Shown here: piece by piece, positions 18,435 through 26,580 of the stretch | Layout: each line of letters starts with the position of its first letter | Numbering within the stretch: position 1 is the stretch's first letter | DNA from: Bartonella sp. TP | GTDB lineage: Bacteria > Pseudomonadota > Alphaproteobacteria > Rhizobiales > Rhizobiaceae | Assembly (NCBI RefSeq): GCF_030406085.1 | Contig: NZ_CP129002.1 | Span: 660,259 to 724,258 of the forward strand | Direction of reading: 5' to 3' | DNA length: 64,000 bases | Notes under the pieces: model-generated | Database searches by the model: none | Told to the model about the DNA's origin: nothing | The model's input: only the letters and a program-made list of their open reading frames with translations | Translations under genes and position numbers: made by a program

Positions 18435-18496
18435 GTCACTTATGCGCAGAAATGTTGCCGATTTTTTGATTTTATATAAATAGTAAGGTTGGTTGA

Positions 18497-19645
18497 ATGT
18501 GTGAGCGGCTAAATGGGGATAAAGCTTTTGATGGCTTATTAGCCGATAGTAATGCAGCTTTAACTTTAGATCTAAAGGGCGTTGTACGCTACAAGAGTAA
18601 TGTATTAGCTCAACTAATTATCGGGGACGATTTTTATCAACCAAAGCTTATTTTAGATGAATCCTTGCTTGCCGATGCTGCTATAGATCATGAAGTGTAT
18701 AAGAGACGTTTGCTGGGATTTGTTGCCGCCGAGCTTGCTGTTGCTTTGGCACCAATAACTAAGTTGCAAGATTTGCAATTTACTCATACTATAGCCAAAG
18801 AAATAGCATCTAGCTTGGTACAGCATCAAGGTATTGTCCCGCGGGGATTGATTGCTGACAAGCTTGAAAAAATGCAACAAGAAGCGCGGGCTGAATTACG
18901 TAAATTGGGCGTGCGGTTTGGTCGGTTTCATGTATTTTTATATGATATAATAAAACCAGCCTCGGTGAAGATTTTGCTAATGCTGTGGGCGATTAATAAC
19001 GCAGCTAGTGCAGAAACTGATGCGATTAATGAGGCCAGCTGTAATATATTGGAGGAGTTAGAGCTTGGGCGTACTACGTTTTTGTACGACTCAGCCGTTC
19101 CGAAGAAGCTCTATAATTTGGCTGGGTATGAGTTCTGGGATGAATATGCTATGAGGGTAGACATAGCAGAGCGTTTATCTACTTATATCCAAGAAGCTTT
19201 GTCTTGGCGCAAAGGGCAAGAAGTTAAACCTGCTGGAGCTTATGATGGGCATAATTTTGTGCTAACGCCTTGGGCTCTTTCTTTATTGGGTTTAAGCTAT
19301 GATAATCTGGTAAAGATTTTAACAGCTATGGGCTATATGCGTAAAACAATTGAGTTGCCGCAAGATTTTCATGGTGAGGTGGCAAAAATACCAGAAAGAG
19401 CTACTCATATAGAAATCGCTGAAAATAAACCTATAAGCAGAATTGATATTTGGTCTTTTACTAGAGGAAAGGACCGGTCCAGGGCGAATTTTAAACGCAA
19501 AAAATTTGTGAAAGTAGATTCTCCATCAGATGGTTTCCGTAAACGGCCTTTTAACCAAAGGGTAGTTAATTCGCCTTTCGCTCCGCTAGCGAAATTACGG
19601 AAAGAATTAACTTTATCAGCAAAAAATAATAACAATAAGAGTTAA
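18497..19645 (+). CDS. Orphan C-terminal region of a SUV3-like ATP-dependent RNA helicase
   Basis: The 382-residue product resembles the last part of the roughly 1000-residue rhizobial helicase usually encoded just before the S4-domain gene and fdxA. Recognisable segments are GVVRYKSNVLAQLIIGDD (about 30-47), ELRKLGVRFGRFHVFL (about 133-148), LYNLAGYEFWDEYAMRVDI (about 207-225) and PAGAYDGHNFVLTPWALSLL (about 247-266), then a Lys/Arg-rich tail. No Walker A, DExH or other helicase motif is present, and none can lie upstream because rpmF ends 62 nt before. Yet the frame has no stop over 1.1 kb and a ribosome binding site-like aagg precedes the ATG. It may be a functional RNA-binding module, half of a split gene, or a decaying pseudogene. 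Confidence 0.7.
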   Translation: MCERLNGDKAFDGLLADSNAALTLDLKGVVRYKSNVLAQLIIGDDFYQPKLILDESLLADAAIDHEVYKRRLLGFVAAELAVALAPITKLQDLQFTHTIAKEIASSLVQHQGIVPRGLIADKLEKMQQEARAELRKLGVRFGRFHVFLYDIIKPASVKILLMLWAINNAASAETDAINEASCNILEELELGRTTFLYDSAVPKKLYNLAGYEFWDEYAMRVDIAERLSTYIQEALSWRKGQEVKPAGAYDGHNFVLTPWALSLLGLSYDNLVKILTAMGYMRKTIELPQDFHGEVAKIPERATHIEIAENKPISRIDIWSFTRGKDRSRANFKRKKFVKVDSPSDGFRKRPFNQRVVNSPFAPLAKLRKELTLSAKNNNNKS

Positions 19646-19692
19646 TTTGTTATTGAATATTGTAGTTTTTTGCTAAGGGAGAGTGTAATTAT

Positions 19693-20028
19693 ATGACCTA
19701 TGTGGTATTGGACAATTGTATTCGTTGTAAATTTACTGATTGTGTAGAGGTTTGCCCCGTAGATTGTTTCTATGAGGGGGAAAATATGTTAGTAATTAAT
19801 CCCGAAGAATGTATAGACTGCGGTGTTTGTGAACCGGAATGTCCAGCCGAGGCTATAAAAGCTGACACAGAGCCCGGGTTAGAGAATTGGCTAGAACTTA
19901 ATACAAAATATTCCTCTATATGGCCAAATATTACTACAAAGCGAGATCCATTGCCAGAAGCCAAAGAAATGGATGGCGTTTTGAATAAGTTTGAAAAATA
20001 TTTTTCTCCAAATCCTGGGTCAAAATAA
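19693..20028 (+). CDS. fdxA: Seven-iron ferredoxin FdxA
   Basis: Electron carrier with one 3Fe-4S and one 4Fe-4S cluster. The 111-residue protein begins [27 protein letters not shown] and continues [16 protein letters not shown], giving the cysteine pattern of 7Fe ferredoxins. The C-terminal extension (about 65-111) is typical of the alphaproteobacterial type. An aagggagag ribosome binding site precedes the ATG. The order helicase-fdxA-carD-rpoH2 matches Rhizobiales, except that the S4-domain gene usually found before fdxA is missing. Confidence 0.95.
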   Translation: MTYVVLDNCIRCKFTDCVEVCPVDCFYEGENMLVINPEECIDCGVCEPECPAEAIKADTEPGLENWLELNTKYSSIWPNITTKRDPLPEAKEMDGVLNKFEKYFSPNPGSK

Positions 20029-20090
20029 TAAATTTAATCTATTAGAAACTTCATTGTTTAGTTGATTAACTAGCCGTTTTGTTATATCAT

Positions 20091-20129
20091 TGTTAATATT
20101 GATTAACACCATCGATCAGGATTTATAAT
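20091..20129 (+). promoter_or_regulatory. Putative carD promoter with palindromic operator
   Basis: A perfect TATAAT (20124-20129) lies 83 nt before the carD start. Just upstream is a perfect 18-nt palindrome, tgttaat (20091-20097) and attaaca (20102-20108) around a 4-nt centre, covering the expected -35 zone (TTGATT at 20099-20104, spacer 19 nt). The placement suggests a regulated promoter. The two TTAA elements are 6 nt apart, whereas CtrA boxes have 7, so I do not call it a CtrA site. Confidence 0.45.
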
Positions 20130-20212
20130 TGTGTAAGCTTTGCTTTTTTGGTTAAGTAGAGCTTTTTGTGCTCGGTTTGGTAAAATTTTAAAATAAATTT
20201 AAGGATATATAA

Positions 20213-20797
20213 ATGGCAGATAACTCAAAGGCAACTAAACGCGACTTCAAGGCTTTGGAATATATAGTTTACCCGGCCCATGGGGTAGGCCAGATAGAGG
20301 CTATAGAGAAGCAGGAAGTTGCTGGACAAAAACTTGAGTTGTTTGTTATTCGGTTTGAAAGAGATAGGATGCATGTAAAAGTGCCGGTTAATAAAGCTAT
20401 TGCTCTTGGTATGCGCAAATTAGTTACACATGATACGGCAGAAATTGCTTTGAAAACTCTTTATGGAAAGGTTAAAGCAAAGCGTGCTATGTGGTCGCGT
20501 CGGGCGCAGGAGTATGAAGCAAAAATTAATTCAGGGGATATTTTTGCGTTGGCCGAGGCAGTGCGCGATCTTTTTAAATCTCCTAGCCAAGCTACCCAAT
20601 CTTATTCTGAAAGACAGCTTTATGAGGTGGCGATAGATCGTTTCTCTCGTGAAATTGCCCTAGTGCGAAAAATTTCACTAGAAGCTTCTATTCAAGAAAT
20701 TGAAAAACAATTAGAGGATTCGGTTGAGAGAAAATTAAAAAGCTCTGCGACTGTTGCTGTAAGGCAAGATAAAAATAATGTTGTTGTCGCGGCCTAA
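20213..20797 (+). CDS. carD: CarD family transcriptional regulator
   Basis: Binds the RNA polymerase beta subunit and stabilises open promoter complexes, acting globally and especially on ribosomal promoters. The 194-residue protein has the N-terminal RNAP-interaction domain (about 15-75; YIVYPAHGVGQIEAIEKQE and FVIRFERDRMHVKVPV). A helical C-terminal DNA-binding domain follows, with the conserved tryptophan in AMWSRRAQEYEAKI. The start has an aagga ribosome binding site. It lies between fdxA and rpoH2, as in Brucella-type genomes. Confidence 0.95.
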   Translation: MADNSKATKRDFKALEYIVYPAHGVGQIEAIEKQEVAGQKLELFVIRFERDRMHVKVPVNKAIALGMRKLVTHDTAEIALKTLYGKVKAKRAMWSRRAQEYEAKINSGDIFALAEAVRDLFKSPSQATQSYSERQLYEVAIDRFSREIALVRKISLEASIQEIEKQLEDSVERKLKSSATVAVRQDKNNVVVAA

Positions 20798-20964
20798 TTA
20801 TCTTGTAAATATTGCTTTTTCGGGCTTTTCTTAATAAAATTTAAAATAAATCTTGCGATTGTTGTAAAAGAAGTATAGATTCTATGCAACAAAGTAGTGT
20901 GTAAAGCGTTCTCGAGTAATATTGAGCTAATTCTAGCTTAAGTTGTTATAAAAAGAGGTAGAGG

Positions 20965-21897
20965 ATGCACATGCAAGAATGTATTTCAGCGGCACGTAGC
21001 CCCAGCGGCAAAAGTAGCAAGGCTGATAGTCCGCAAAGTGGGCAGCAGCTTAATCGCACTATTCTAAAAGCCTCGATGTCTGCGCCTTATTTAGGGAAGG
21101 AAGAAGAGCTAAATTTGGTGGCCCGTTGGCGAGGTAATGACGAAAGTGAAGCATTACACGAAATAACGACGGCTCACATGCGGTTGGTGATTTCCATAGC
21201 AGCCAAATTTAGGCGTTATAATTTGCCAATTGGCGATTTGGTACAAGAGGGTTGTATTGGCTTGCTGGAGGCTGCGGCAAGATTTGACCCACAGCGCGAG
21301 GTGCGATTTTCTACTTACGCAACGTGGTGGATCCGTGCTTCTATCCAAGATTATATTTTGCGCAATTGGTCTATAGTGCGCGGTGGCACTAGCTCGGCGC
21401 AAAAGTCTTTGTTTTTTAATTTACGTAGATTACGCGCTAAGCTTACTGCAGAGAACAAAAATTTATCTAAGGATGAGTTATATAACAAAATTTCTAGTAA
21501 ATTAGGTGTCTCTGTTCAGGATGTTGAAACTATGGATTTTCGTTTTTCTTCAAATGATAATTCCCTTAGTAGCCCTGTAGTGCAAGATGAAGATGTTACA
21601 ATCCAGAAAATTGATATGTTGGCTGACCCAATGCCGTTGCAAGATCAATTAGTAGAGCGTAGTATAGATGGCAAGCGGCGGAGTTTATGGTTGCAAAAGG
21701 CGCTTCGTGTATTAAATGCTAGGGAGTTGCAAATAATTCAAACTCGTCGTTTAGGAGAAGATCACGTTACCCTAGAATCCTTGGGGTTAACCCTAGGTAT
21801 TTCTAAAGAGCGGGTAAGGCAGATAGAGGCACGGGCTATACAAAAATTGCGTACGGCGCTGCTCGCTCATAATGAGCAAACGGCGTATTATTTTTGA
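20965..21897 (+). CDS. rpoH2: RNA polymerase sigma factor RpoH2 (sigma-32 type)
   Basis: Heat-shock-class sigma factor; in Rhizobiales the RpoH2 paralogue mainly serves oxidative and photo-oxidative stress. The 310-residue protein has region 2 (HMRLVISIAAKFRRYNLPIGDLVQEG and FSTYATWWIRASIQDYILRNWS) and the C-terminal region 4 helix-turn-helix (VTLESLGLTLGISKERVRQIEARA). The RpoH box is present in the form AQKSLFFNLRRLR. The N-terminal tail before MSAPYLGKEEEL is about 36 residues longer than usual, but a gagg ribosome binding site supports the ATG at 20965. A second paralogue lies at 37809-38684. Confidence 0.93.
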   Translation: MHMQECISAARSPSGKSSKADSPQSGQQLNRTILKASMSAPYLGKEEELNLVARWRGNDESEALHEITTAHMRLVISIAAKFRRYNLPIGDLVQEGCIGLLEAAARFDPQREVRFSTYATWWIRASIQDYILRNWSIVRGGTSSAQKSLFFNLRRLRAKLTAENKNLSKDELYNKISSKLGVSVQDVETMDFRFSSNDNSLSSPVVQDEDVTIQKIDMLADPMPLQDQLVERSIDGKRRSLWLQKALRVLNARELQIIQTRRLGEDHVTLESLGLTLGISKERVRQIEARAIQKLRTALLAHNEQTAYYF

Positions 21898-21911
21898 GGA
21901 GTTAAAAAGCT

Positions 21912-22553
21912 ATGGGTGCATATACTATATTGCTAGGAGGCGATTTGGTAGCAACGCCAAGGTTGCGAGAGCAAGTTAAGCACAGTAAATTAGTCGCAGC
22001 CGATAGTGGAATAAAACATGTGGCAGCTTTGAATATGAAGCCGAGCCTATGGGTGGGAGATTTTGACTCCTGCACTCCGCAAGAGCTTGAAAAATATAGT
22101 GGAGTAGAAAAACTTAGCTTTCCCAGTAGCAAAGATAAAACAGATGGCCAAATAGCTATTGAAGCGGCTTTAAGCAACGGCGCAACCGAGCTGATATTAT
22201 GCGGGGCCTTTGGTGGACCTAGGCTTGATCATTGTTTAGCTCATATCGCTATGTGCATGGCTTTAACCGAGCGCGGTATAAAGGTTTTATTGACTAGCGG
22301 TAATCAGGAAGGTCGAGCCTTGCTACCAGGGGCAACGATTTATGACTGGCCTGTAGGTACACAATTTAGCATTATAGGTTTATCCAAATTAGACGGGCTG
22401 GCTATTGAGGGCGCTGAATGGTCTATAGATAATTTGCAGCCTTTAGATATAGATTTTGGTTCTACACATACTTTATCTAACATAGTGCGTGGAACTTTAA
22501 AGCTTCAATTGAGTTTAGGTAAAGCAGTAATAGTAGCGGCGTTAAATCAGTAA
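21912..22553 (+). CDS. Thiamine pyrophosphokinase
   Basis: Transfers pyrophosphate from ATP to thiamine to make thiamine diphosphate, the cofactor of the transketolase encoded nearby. The 213-residue protein has the family motifs AADSGIKHVAAL (about 32-43), WVGDFDS (about 51-57), KDKTDGQIAIEAAL (about 75-88) and GAFGGPRLDH (about 97-106), which contain the Mg- and ATP-binding residues. It starts 14 nt after rpoH2, with the ribosome binding site overlapping the rpoH2 stop codon, so the two are probably co-transcribed. A hairpin terminator follows. Confidence 0.92.
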   Translation: MGAYTILLGGDLVATPRLREQVKHSKLVAADSGIKHVAALNMKPSLWVGDFDSCTPQELEKYSGVEKLSFPSSKDKTDGQIAIEAALSNGATELILCGAFGGPRLDHCLAHIAMCMALTERGIKVLLTSGNQEGRALLPGATIYDWPVGTQFSIIGLSKLDGLAIEGAEWSIDNLQPLDIDFGSTHTLSNIVRGTLKLQLSLGKAVIVAALNQ

Positions 22554-22577
22554 GTGGCCAGGGCTCTGGCCGCTTTA
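22552..22577 (+). terminator. Hairpin terminator after thiamine pyrophosphokinase
   Basis: A 10-bp stem (22552-22561 with 22566-22575, one G-T pair) and 4-nt loop overlaps the stop codon and ends in a short cttt run. It is GC-rich in an AT-rich region. The T-tract is short, so the strength is uncertain. Confidence 0.6.
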
Positions 22578-22618
22578 CATTAGAACTACTTATGTAGGGT
22601 AAATAGCAAAGGAAGAAA

Positions 22619-23011
22619 ATGATGAAAAATAAATTAATGACTATTGGTGTAATTGCAGCTTTATGCGCAAGCGCAAGTGCGTGTACGCAAACAGAGCAAA
22701 GAACTGTGGGCTATGGGGCAAGCGGTGCAGCTTTAGGTGCTTTGGCTGGTGGGGCGCTTTCCGGTTCTGGCCGTGGTGCTTTGGCTGGTGCGGCTCTAGG
22801 CGGTGCAGCAGGCGCTGTTGTAGGTACAGCTGCTACGCAAAAGCATGTGGTATATGCAGAGGATGACGGGGTAGAGCGCGTGCATGTTAGAAGAATGCAT
22901 CATCATCCTGTGGGATCTGTAGCTACTGTAAAAGTTACGCAAACCCGTACACCAGCTAGCTATTGCGACCATAAAGATGCATATGGCGAAGTTTATAGAG
23001 CGCCTTGCTAA
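22619..23011 (+). CDS. Glycine-zipper lipoprotein
   Basis: Small predicted envelope lipoprotein of 130 residues. The signal peptide ends in the lipobox ASAC with Cys22 as the modified residue. Residues about 31-72 form a glycine zipper rich in GxxxG steps (GALAGGALSGSGRGALAGAA), the type found in rickettsial 17-kDa antigen-like and SlyB-like proteins. The C-terminal half is His- and Val-rich and ends with Cys residues in ASYCDHKDAYGEVYRAPC. An aaggaag ribosome binding site precedes two adjacent ATGs; either could be used. The function is probably structural in the envelope. Confidence 0.85.
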   Translation: MMKNKLMTIGVIAALCASASACTQTEQRTVGYGASGAALGALAGGALSGSGRGALAGAALGGAAGAVVGTAATQKHVVYAEDDGVERVHVRRMHHHPVGSVATVKVTQTRTPASYCDHKDAYGEVYRAPC

Positions 23012-23028
23012 TACAGCATTGCTGGTAA

Positions 23029-23060
23029 CTAAAGCGGCTCCTTTGCGAGCCGCTTTTTTT
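23029..23060 (+). terminator. Rho-independent terminator after the glycine-zipper gene
   Basis: Strong 10-bp stem (aaagcggctc at 23031-23040 with gagccgcttt at 23047-23056), 6-nt loop and a run of seven T. On the minus strand it starts with a matching A/T run and may also stop transcription from gapR. Confidence 0.92.
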
Positions 23061-23064
23061 GTGC

Positions 23065-23322
23065 CTAAGATAGGCCTAGGGCCTCTTTATATAATTCAAG
23101 AATAGCTTCTTCTTCTTTTCTTTCATGGTCTTCTTGCTTTCGCAGCTTAATTATGCTTTTTACTGCTTTTGCGTCAAACCCTGCGCTTTTTAGCGAATTA
23201 TAGACTTCTTTGATATCGTCTGATATGGTTTTTTTTTCATTCTCTAGATGCTCTATCCGCTCAATAAAAGAGCGTAACTGGCCAACGGCTATAGATTGTG
23301 CTTCACTTGAGATATCACTCAT
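23065..23322 (-). CDS. gapR: GapR family nucleoid-associated protein (DUF2312)
   Basis: Small DNA-binding protein that in Caulobacter recognises overtwisted DNA ahead of replication and transcription forks. The 85-residue protein shows the family core [19 protein letters not shown], then the middle segment [19 protein letters not shown] and a coiled-coil-like end. This is the normal length. It is a single gene convergent with the glycine-zipper lipoprotein and divergent from the DUF1036 gene. The ribosome binding site ggagg lies just upstream (tttcctccgg on the plus strand). Confidence 0.92.
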   Translation of the reverse strand: MSDISSEAQSIAVGQLRSFIERIEHLENEKKTISDDIKEVYNSLKSAGFDAKAVKSIIKLRKQEDHERKEEEAILELYKEALGLS

Positions 23323-23420
23323 TATTTTCCTCCGGAAACTATATTAACCATAAAAACTGTTAGCACTATGTGGTAAAATTCTAAATATATGATAAATATA
23401 TAGAAAACTGGTAAGGTATT

Positions 23421-23831
23421 ATGATAAAAATTATAGCGGCTGTTTTTTTCTTGGTAATTATATTTTCCCAAATAGCCTATGCGGAGTTTCGGTTGTGCAA
23501 TGATACGCAGGGCGTAGTTACCGTGGCTTTAAGTTATCAAGATAAAAGCGAATGGGTAACAAAAGGTTGGTGGCGGGTGGCGCCTTTAAACTGCAGTGCT
23601 CTTATTAAAGAACCTTTGAAAGCTCGCTTTTATTATTTGCATGCAGAAGATGCAAAAAATGAAGGCCGCTGGGAAGGGCCGATTTTTTTGTGTGTGAAAG
23701 ACGAAAAATTCAATATTACGGGTGTTAAGAATTGTTATGTCCGCGGATTTCAAAAAGCCGGATTTCAAGAGATAGATACCTTATCACAAGCGAATTGGAC
23801 AGTTCATCTAAAGGATAAAAAATCTAGTTAG
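23421..23831 (+). CDS. Exported DUF1036 protein
   Basis: A 136-residue protein with an N-terminal signal peptide (about 1-21, ending AYA). The conserved DUF1036 body follows: FRLCNDTQGVVTVALSYQD, KGWWRVAPLNCSALI and a paired-cysteine region (FLCVKDEKFNI and KNCYVRGFQKAGF). The regular Trp/Tyr and Cys pattern suggests a small secreted or periplasmic beta domain. The function is unknown. The end overlaps the convergent zapA gene by 8 nt. Confidence 0.88.
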   Translation: MIKIIAAVFFLVIIFSQIAYAEFRLCNDTQGVVTVALSYQDKSEWVTKGWWRVAPLNCSALIKEPLKARFYYLHAEDAKNEGRWEGPIFLCVKDEKFNITGVKNCYVRGFQKAGFQEIDTLSQANWTVHLKDKKSS

Positions 23832-24162
23832 TTTGTTCCAAAGTCAAGCTTTCCGCTATTGCCTTGATTTTTTGTGCTGCCTCTAAGATGGCTTTGGCGG
23901 TATTAGCGGTGTCTTTGGCTGTTAAATCTTCAAGCTCTTTGGTTAATTTTTTTTGCTTAAGCCTTGCATAGGTAAGTTCATCTATTGCCATTAGAGCCGC
24001 CATGATTGCCGCTTGCTGGTGATGCATTTCGCCAAACTCTGCTCGTATGTTGCTGATATATTCGCCTAGCCTTTGCGTTAGTTTGATTATATAATTTTGC
24101 TGACCTTCTTCACATTCTAGGTGGTAAGTTTTTTGATCTATATGTACAGTAATACGTGCCAT
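23824..24162 (-). CDS. zapA: Cell division protein ZapA
   Basis: Promotes bundling of FtsZ filaments at mid-cell. The 112-residue protein begins MARITVHIDQKTYHLECEEG, the ZapA N-terminal beta unit, with the usual rhizobial continuation GEMHHQQAAIMAALMAIDEL and a C-terminal coiled coil (about 70-108). It sits 9 nt after a DUF4164 gene in a two-gene unit divergent from tkt. In many proteobacteria zapA is followed by 6S RNA and fau; here those are about 7.5 kb away. Confidence 0.88.
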   Translation of the reverse strand: MARITVHIDQKTYHLECEEGQQNYIIKLTQRLGEYISNIRAEFGEMHHQQAAIMAALMAIDELTYARLKQKKLTKELEDLTAKDTANTAKAILEAAQKIKAIAESLTLEQTN

Positions 24163-24171
24163 GGTTTAATT

Positions 24172-24441
24172 TTACTCTTGGCTTTCTAGAATATCGCGCA
24201 ACAATTCCATTGTGCCGATAAGCTTTTTCGCGACTTCATTATTCGCAGCTTCCAATTTTGCTCTTGCTTCTTCGCTTTTTTTTAGGGCCTGTGCTAGAAT
24301 CAGTTTTTCCGTGTGCTGTGCGCTTATTGGTTGTTGCGCTATAGCTGTTTCTAATAAATTGACACAATGCAAAAGATATGCTGTTGCTTGCTGTATGCTA
24401 TCATGGTTGTCTTCTGTGTTATTCTGTTTTAATTTAGTCAT
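24172..24441 (-). CDS. DUF4164-like coiled-coil protein
   Basis: An 89-residue, mostly helical protein placed directly before zapA, as in other Rhizobiales. From MTKLKQNN the chain carries heptad-like Leu/Ala spacing (AYLLHCVNLLETAIAQ and ALKKSEEARAKLEAANNEVA). The in-frame extension to 24522 is hydrophobic and unlike the family, and a start at 24441 fits better. A role in cell division with ZapA is inferred from position only. Confidence 0.75.
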   Translation of the reverse strand: MTKLKQNNTEDNHDSIQQATAYLLHCVNLLETAIAQQPISAQHTEKLILAQALKKSEEARAKLEAANNEVAKKLIGTMELLRDILESQE

Positions 24442-24489
24442 GAAATGAATGTGGCCTATATAAACAAGATATACATTATAATATATACA

Positions 24490-24518
24490 TTGACGGTAAA
24501 AATATAGTATAATATATA
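24490..24518 (+). promoter_or_regulatory. Probable promoter of the tkt-gap-pgk-fba cluster
   Basis: TTGACG (24490-24495) and TATATA (24513-24518) are 17 nt apart in the divergent gap. The predicted start point near 24525 would leave no leader for an ATG at 24527, which supports the tkt start at 24554. Confidence 0.5.
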
Positions 24519-24553
24519 GCACAGTTATGCAATTATCCGTTAAGAGTAAATCG

Positions 24554-26557
24554 ATGAAAAATACCCCCCTGCAGGAACAAATGGCTAATGCTATACGGTT
24601 TCTTTCAATTGACGCTATAGAAAAAGCTAATTCGGGCCATCCAGGATTGCCTATGGGGGCTGCTGATATTGTTACCGTACTTTATACAAAATTTATGCGA
24701 CATGACCCCCAAAATCCTAATTGGATAAACCGCGACAGGTTTGTTTTGTCGGCTGGGCATGGTTCTATGTTGTTATATTCCTTGTTATATTTAACGGGAT
24801 ATGAAGATGTTACTTTAGATGAAATTAAAAATTTTCGCCAATTAGGCGCAAAAGCGGCAGGGCATCCCGAATATGGTCATATAAGAGGCGTTGAAACTAC
24901 AACTGGCCCTCTAGGACAAGGCTTGGCCAATGCTGTTGGCATGGCTTTGAGTGAGCGTATGTTAAATGCTCGCTTTGGTGATTTGATAAATCACTATACT
25001 TATGTGCTGGTTGGAGATGGCTGCTTGATGGAAGGTATCTCGCAAGAGGCAATTTCCTTTGCTGGTGCTTTTGGTCTTAGTAAATTGATCGTATTTTGGG
25101 ACGATAATAATATTTCTATAGATGGCGAAATTAGCTTGTCTGATAAGACGGACCAAGCCGCAAGATTCGAAGCTTGTGGCTGGGAAGTTATTAAGATAGA
25201 CGGACATAATTCCGAAGCTATAGCTAAGGCAATAGAAAAAGCACAAAAATCTGAAAAACCTACGTTAATCGCTTGTAAAACTATTATTGGGTTTGGCGCG
25301 CCAAATAAGGCCGGCACCAATTTGGTACATGGAGCGCCGCTGGGGGAGGAAGAAGCGGCAGCTGCTCGTAGTAATTTGGGCTGGACTTGTGAGCCTTTTA
25401 CTGTGCCAGAAAATATTTTAGACGCTTGGCGATTAGCTGGTTTGAGTGCTGCCAGACATTTTCAAGATTGGCAGAAACAGTTAGAAGCGTTGGATACGGA
25501 TTTAAGCGCAGAATTTATGCGTTTAGTTAGACGAGATCTACCTGGTAATTTTGATAGCACTATAGCGCAATATAAGCAAGATTTGACTGAAGAAGTACCA
25601 AATATAGCCACAAGAAAGGCTTCGCAATTAGTATTAGAGGTAATAAATGGCATAGTACCAGAACTTATAGGCGGCTCGGCAGATTTGACTAGTTCAAATA
25701 ATACCAAAACCTCTCAAACATCGGCTGTTTCTGCAGAGGATTTTGCGGGTCGATATATTCACTATGGTATTCGGGAACATGCTATGGGAGCGATTATGAA
25801 TGGTATTAGCCTTTATGGAGCTTTCATTCCATATGGCGGCACCTTTTTGTGTTTCTCTGATTATGCTAGACCTGCTATGCGCTTATCCGCCTTGATGCAA
25901 TTACGTGTGATTTATGTAATGACTCATGATTCTATTGGTTTAGGCGAAGATGGGCCTACGCATCAGCCAGTTGAGCATTTGGCAAGTTTGCGTGCGATTC
26001 CAAATCATAATCTGTTTCGTCCGGCAGATGCTATAGAAACTTTAGAATGTTGGCAACTTGCGTTAGTTACGAAAAATACTCCATCTACCTTGGCATTATC
26101 TCGACAGAATTTACCGACCGTAAGGACAGAATTTGAAGAAGAGAATCTTTGTGCCTTAGGTGCATATGAGATAAAAACGGCTGGCGAAGATGCTCAAGTA
26201 ACTATATTTGCCTCAGGGTCAGAGGTAGAGATTGCCCTACGTGCAGCTAAATTATTAGAAGAAGATTCTATTGCTACACGTGTAGTTTCTGTGCCATGTT
26301 TTGAGCTATTTGAACAACAATCTGCATCATACAAAAGGGCTTTGATTGGAAACTCTCCGATAAAGGTAGCGGTAGAAGCTGCAATCGAGCTTGGTTGGTC
26401 TAGATTTATAGGTCTAGATGGTATATTTGTTGGGTTAAATAGTTTTGGCGCTAGTGGTACATTAAAGCAGCTTTATGAGCATTTCGGTATTACGCCAGAA
26501 CATATAGTTAGTTTAGTAAGGGATAGGCGTTTGCAACGAGACCCAGTTTTGGACTAA
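24554..26557 (+). CDS. tkt: Transketolase
   Basis: Thiamine-diphosphate enzyme of the pentose phosphate pathway that moves two-carbon units between sugars. From the ATG at 24554 the protein has 667 residues. It begins MKNTPLQEQMANAIRFLSID, aligned with the usual rhizobial start; an earlier ATG at 24527 adds nine residues without a ribosome binding site. Motifs are SGHPGLPMGAAD (about 29-40), the cofactor-binding GDGCLMEGISQEA (about 155-167), DDNNISIDG, and the pyrimidine-domain HDSIGLGEDGPTHQP. It heads the tkt-gap-pgk-fba cluster, and its cofactor could be made by the thiamine pyrophosphokinase at 21912. Confidence 0.96.
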   Translation: MKNTPLQEQMANAIRFLSIDAIEKANSGHPGLPMGAADIVTVLYTKFMRHDPQNPNWINRDRFVLSAGHGSMLLYSLLYLTGYEDVTLDEIKNFRQLGAKAAGHPEYGHIRGVETTTGPLGQGLANAVGMALSERMLNARFGDLINHYTYVLVGDGCLMEGISQEAISFAGAFGLSKLIVFWDDNNISIDGEISLSDKTDQAARFEACGWEVIKIDGHNSEAIAKAIEKAQKSEKPTLIACKTIIGFGAPNKAGTNLVHGAPLGEEEAAAARSNLGWTCEPFTVPENILDAWRLAGLSAARHFQDWQKQLEALDTDLSAEFMRLVRRDLPGNFDSTIAQYKQDLTEEVPNIATRKASQLVLEVINGIVPELIGGSADLTSSNNTKTSQTSAVSAEDFAGRYIHYGIREHAMGAIMNGISLYGAFIPYGGTFLCFSDYARPAMRLSALMQLRVIYVMTHDSIGLGEDGPTHQPVEHLASLRAIPNHNLFRPADAIETLECWQLALVTKNTPSTLALSRQNLPTVRTEFEEENLCALGAYEIKTAGEDAQVTIFASGSEVEIALRAAKLLEEDSIATRVVSVPCFELFEQQSASYKRALIGNSPIKVAVEAAIELGWSRFIGLDGIFVGLNSFGASGTLKQLYEHFGITPEHIVSLVRDRRLQRDPVLD

Positions 26558-26580
26558 AGATTTAAATGTAGGAGAAAGCG

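Noticed and set aside
20093-20106. CtrA box upstream of carD
   Set aside because: The two TTAA elements are 6 nt apart, not 7, and the palindrome symmetry explains them better.
22620-22870. GC-rich repeats in the glycine-zipper gene as a possible repeat element
   Set aside because: The repetition is coding: it follows the GxxxG amino acid pattern in frame.
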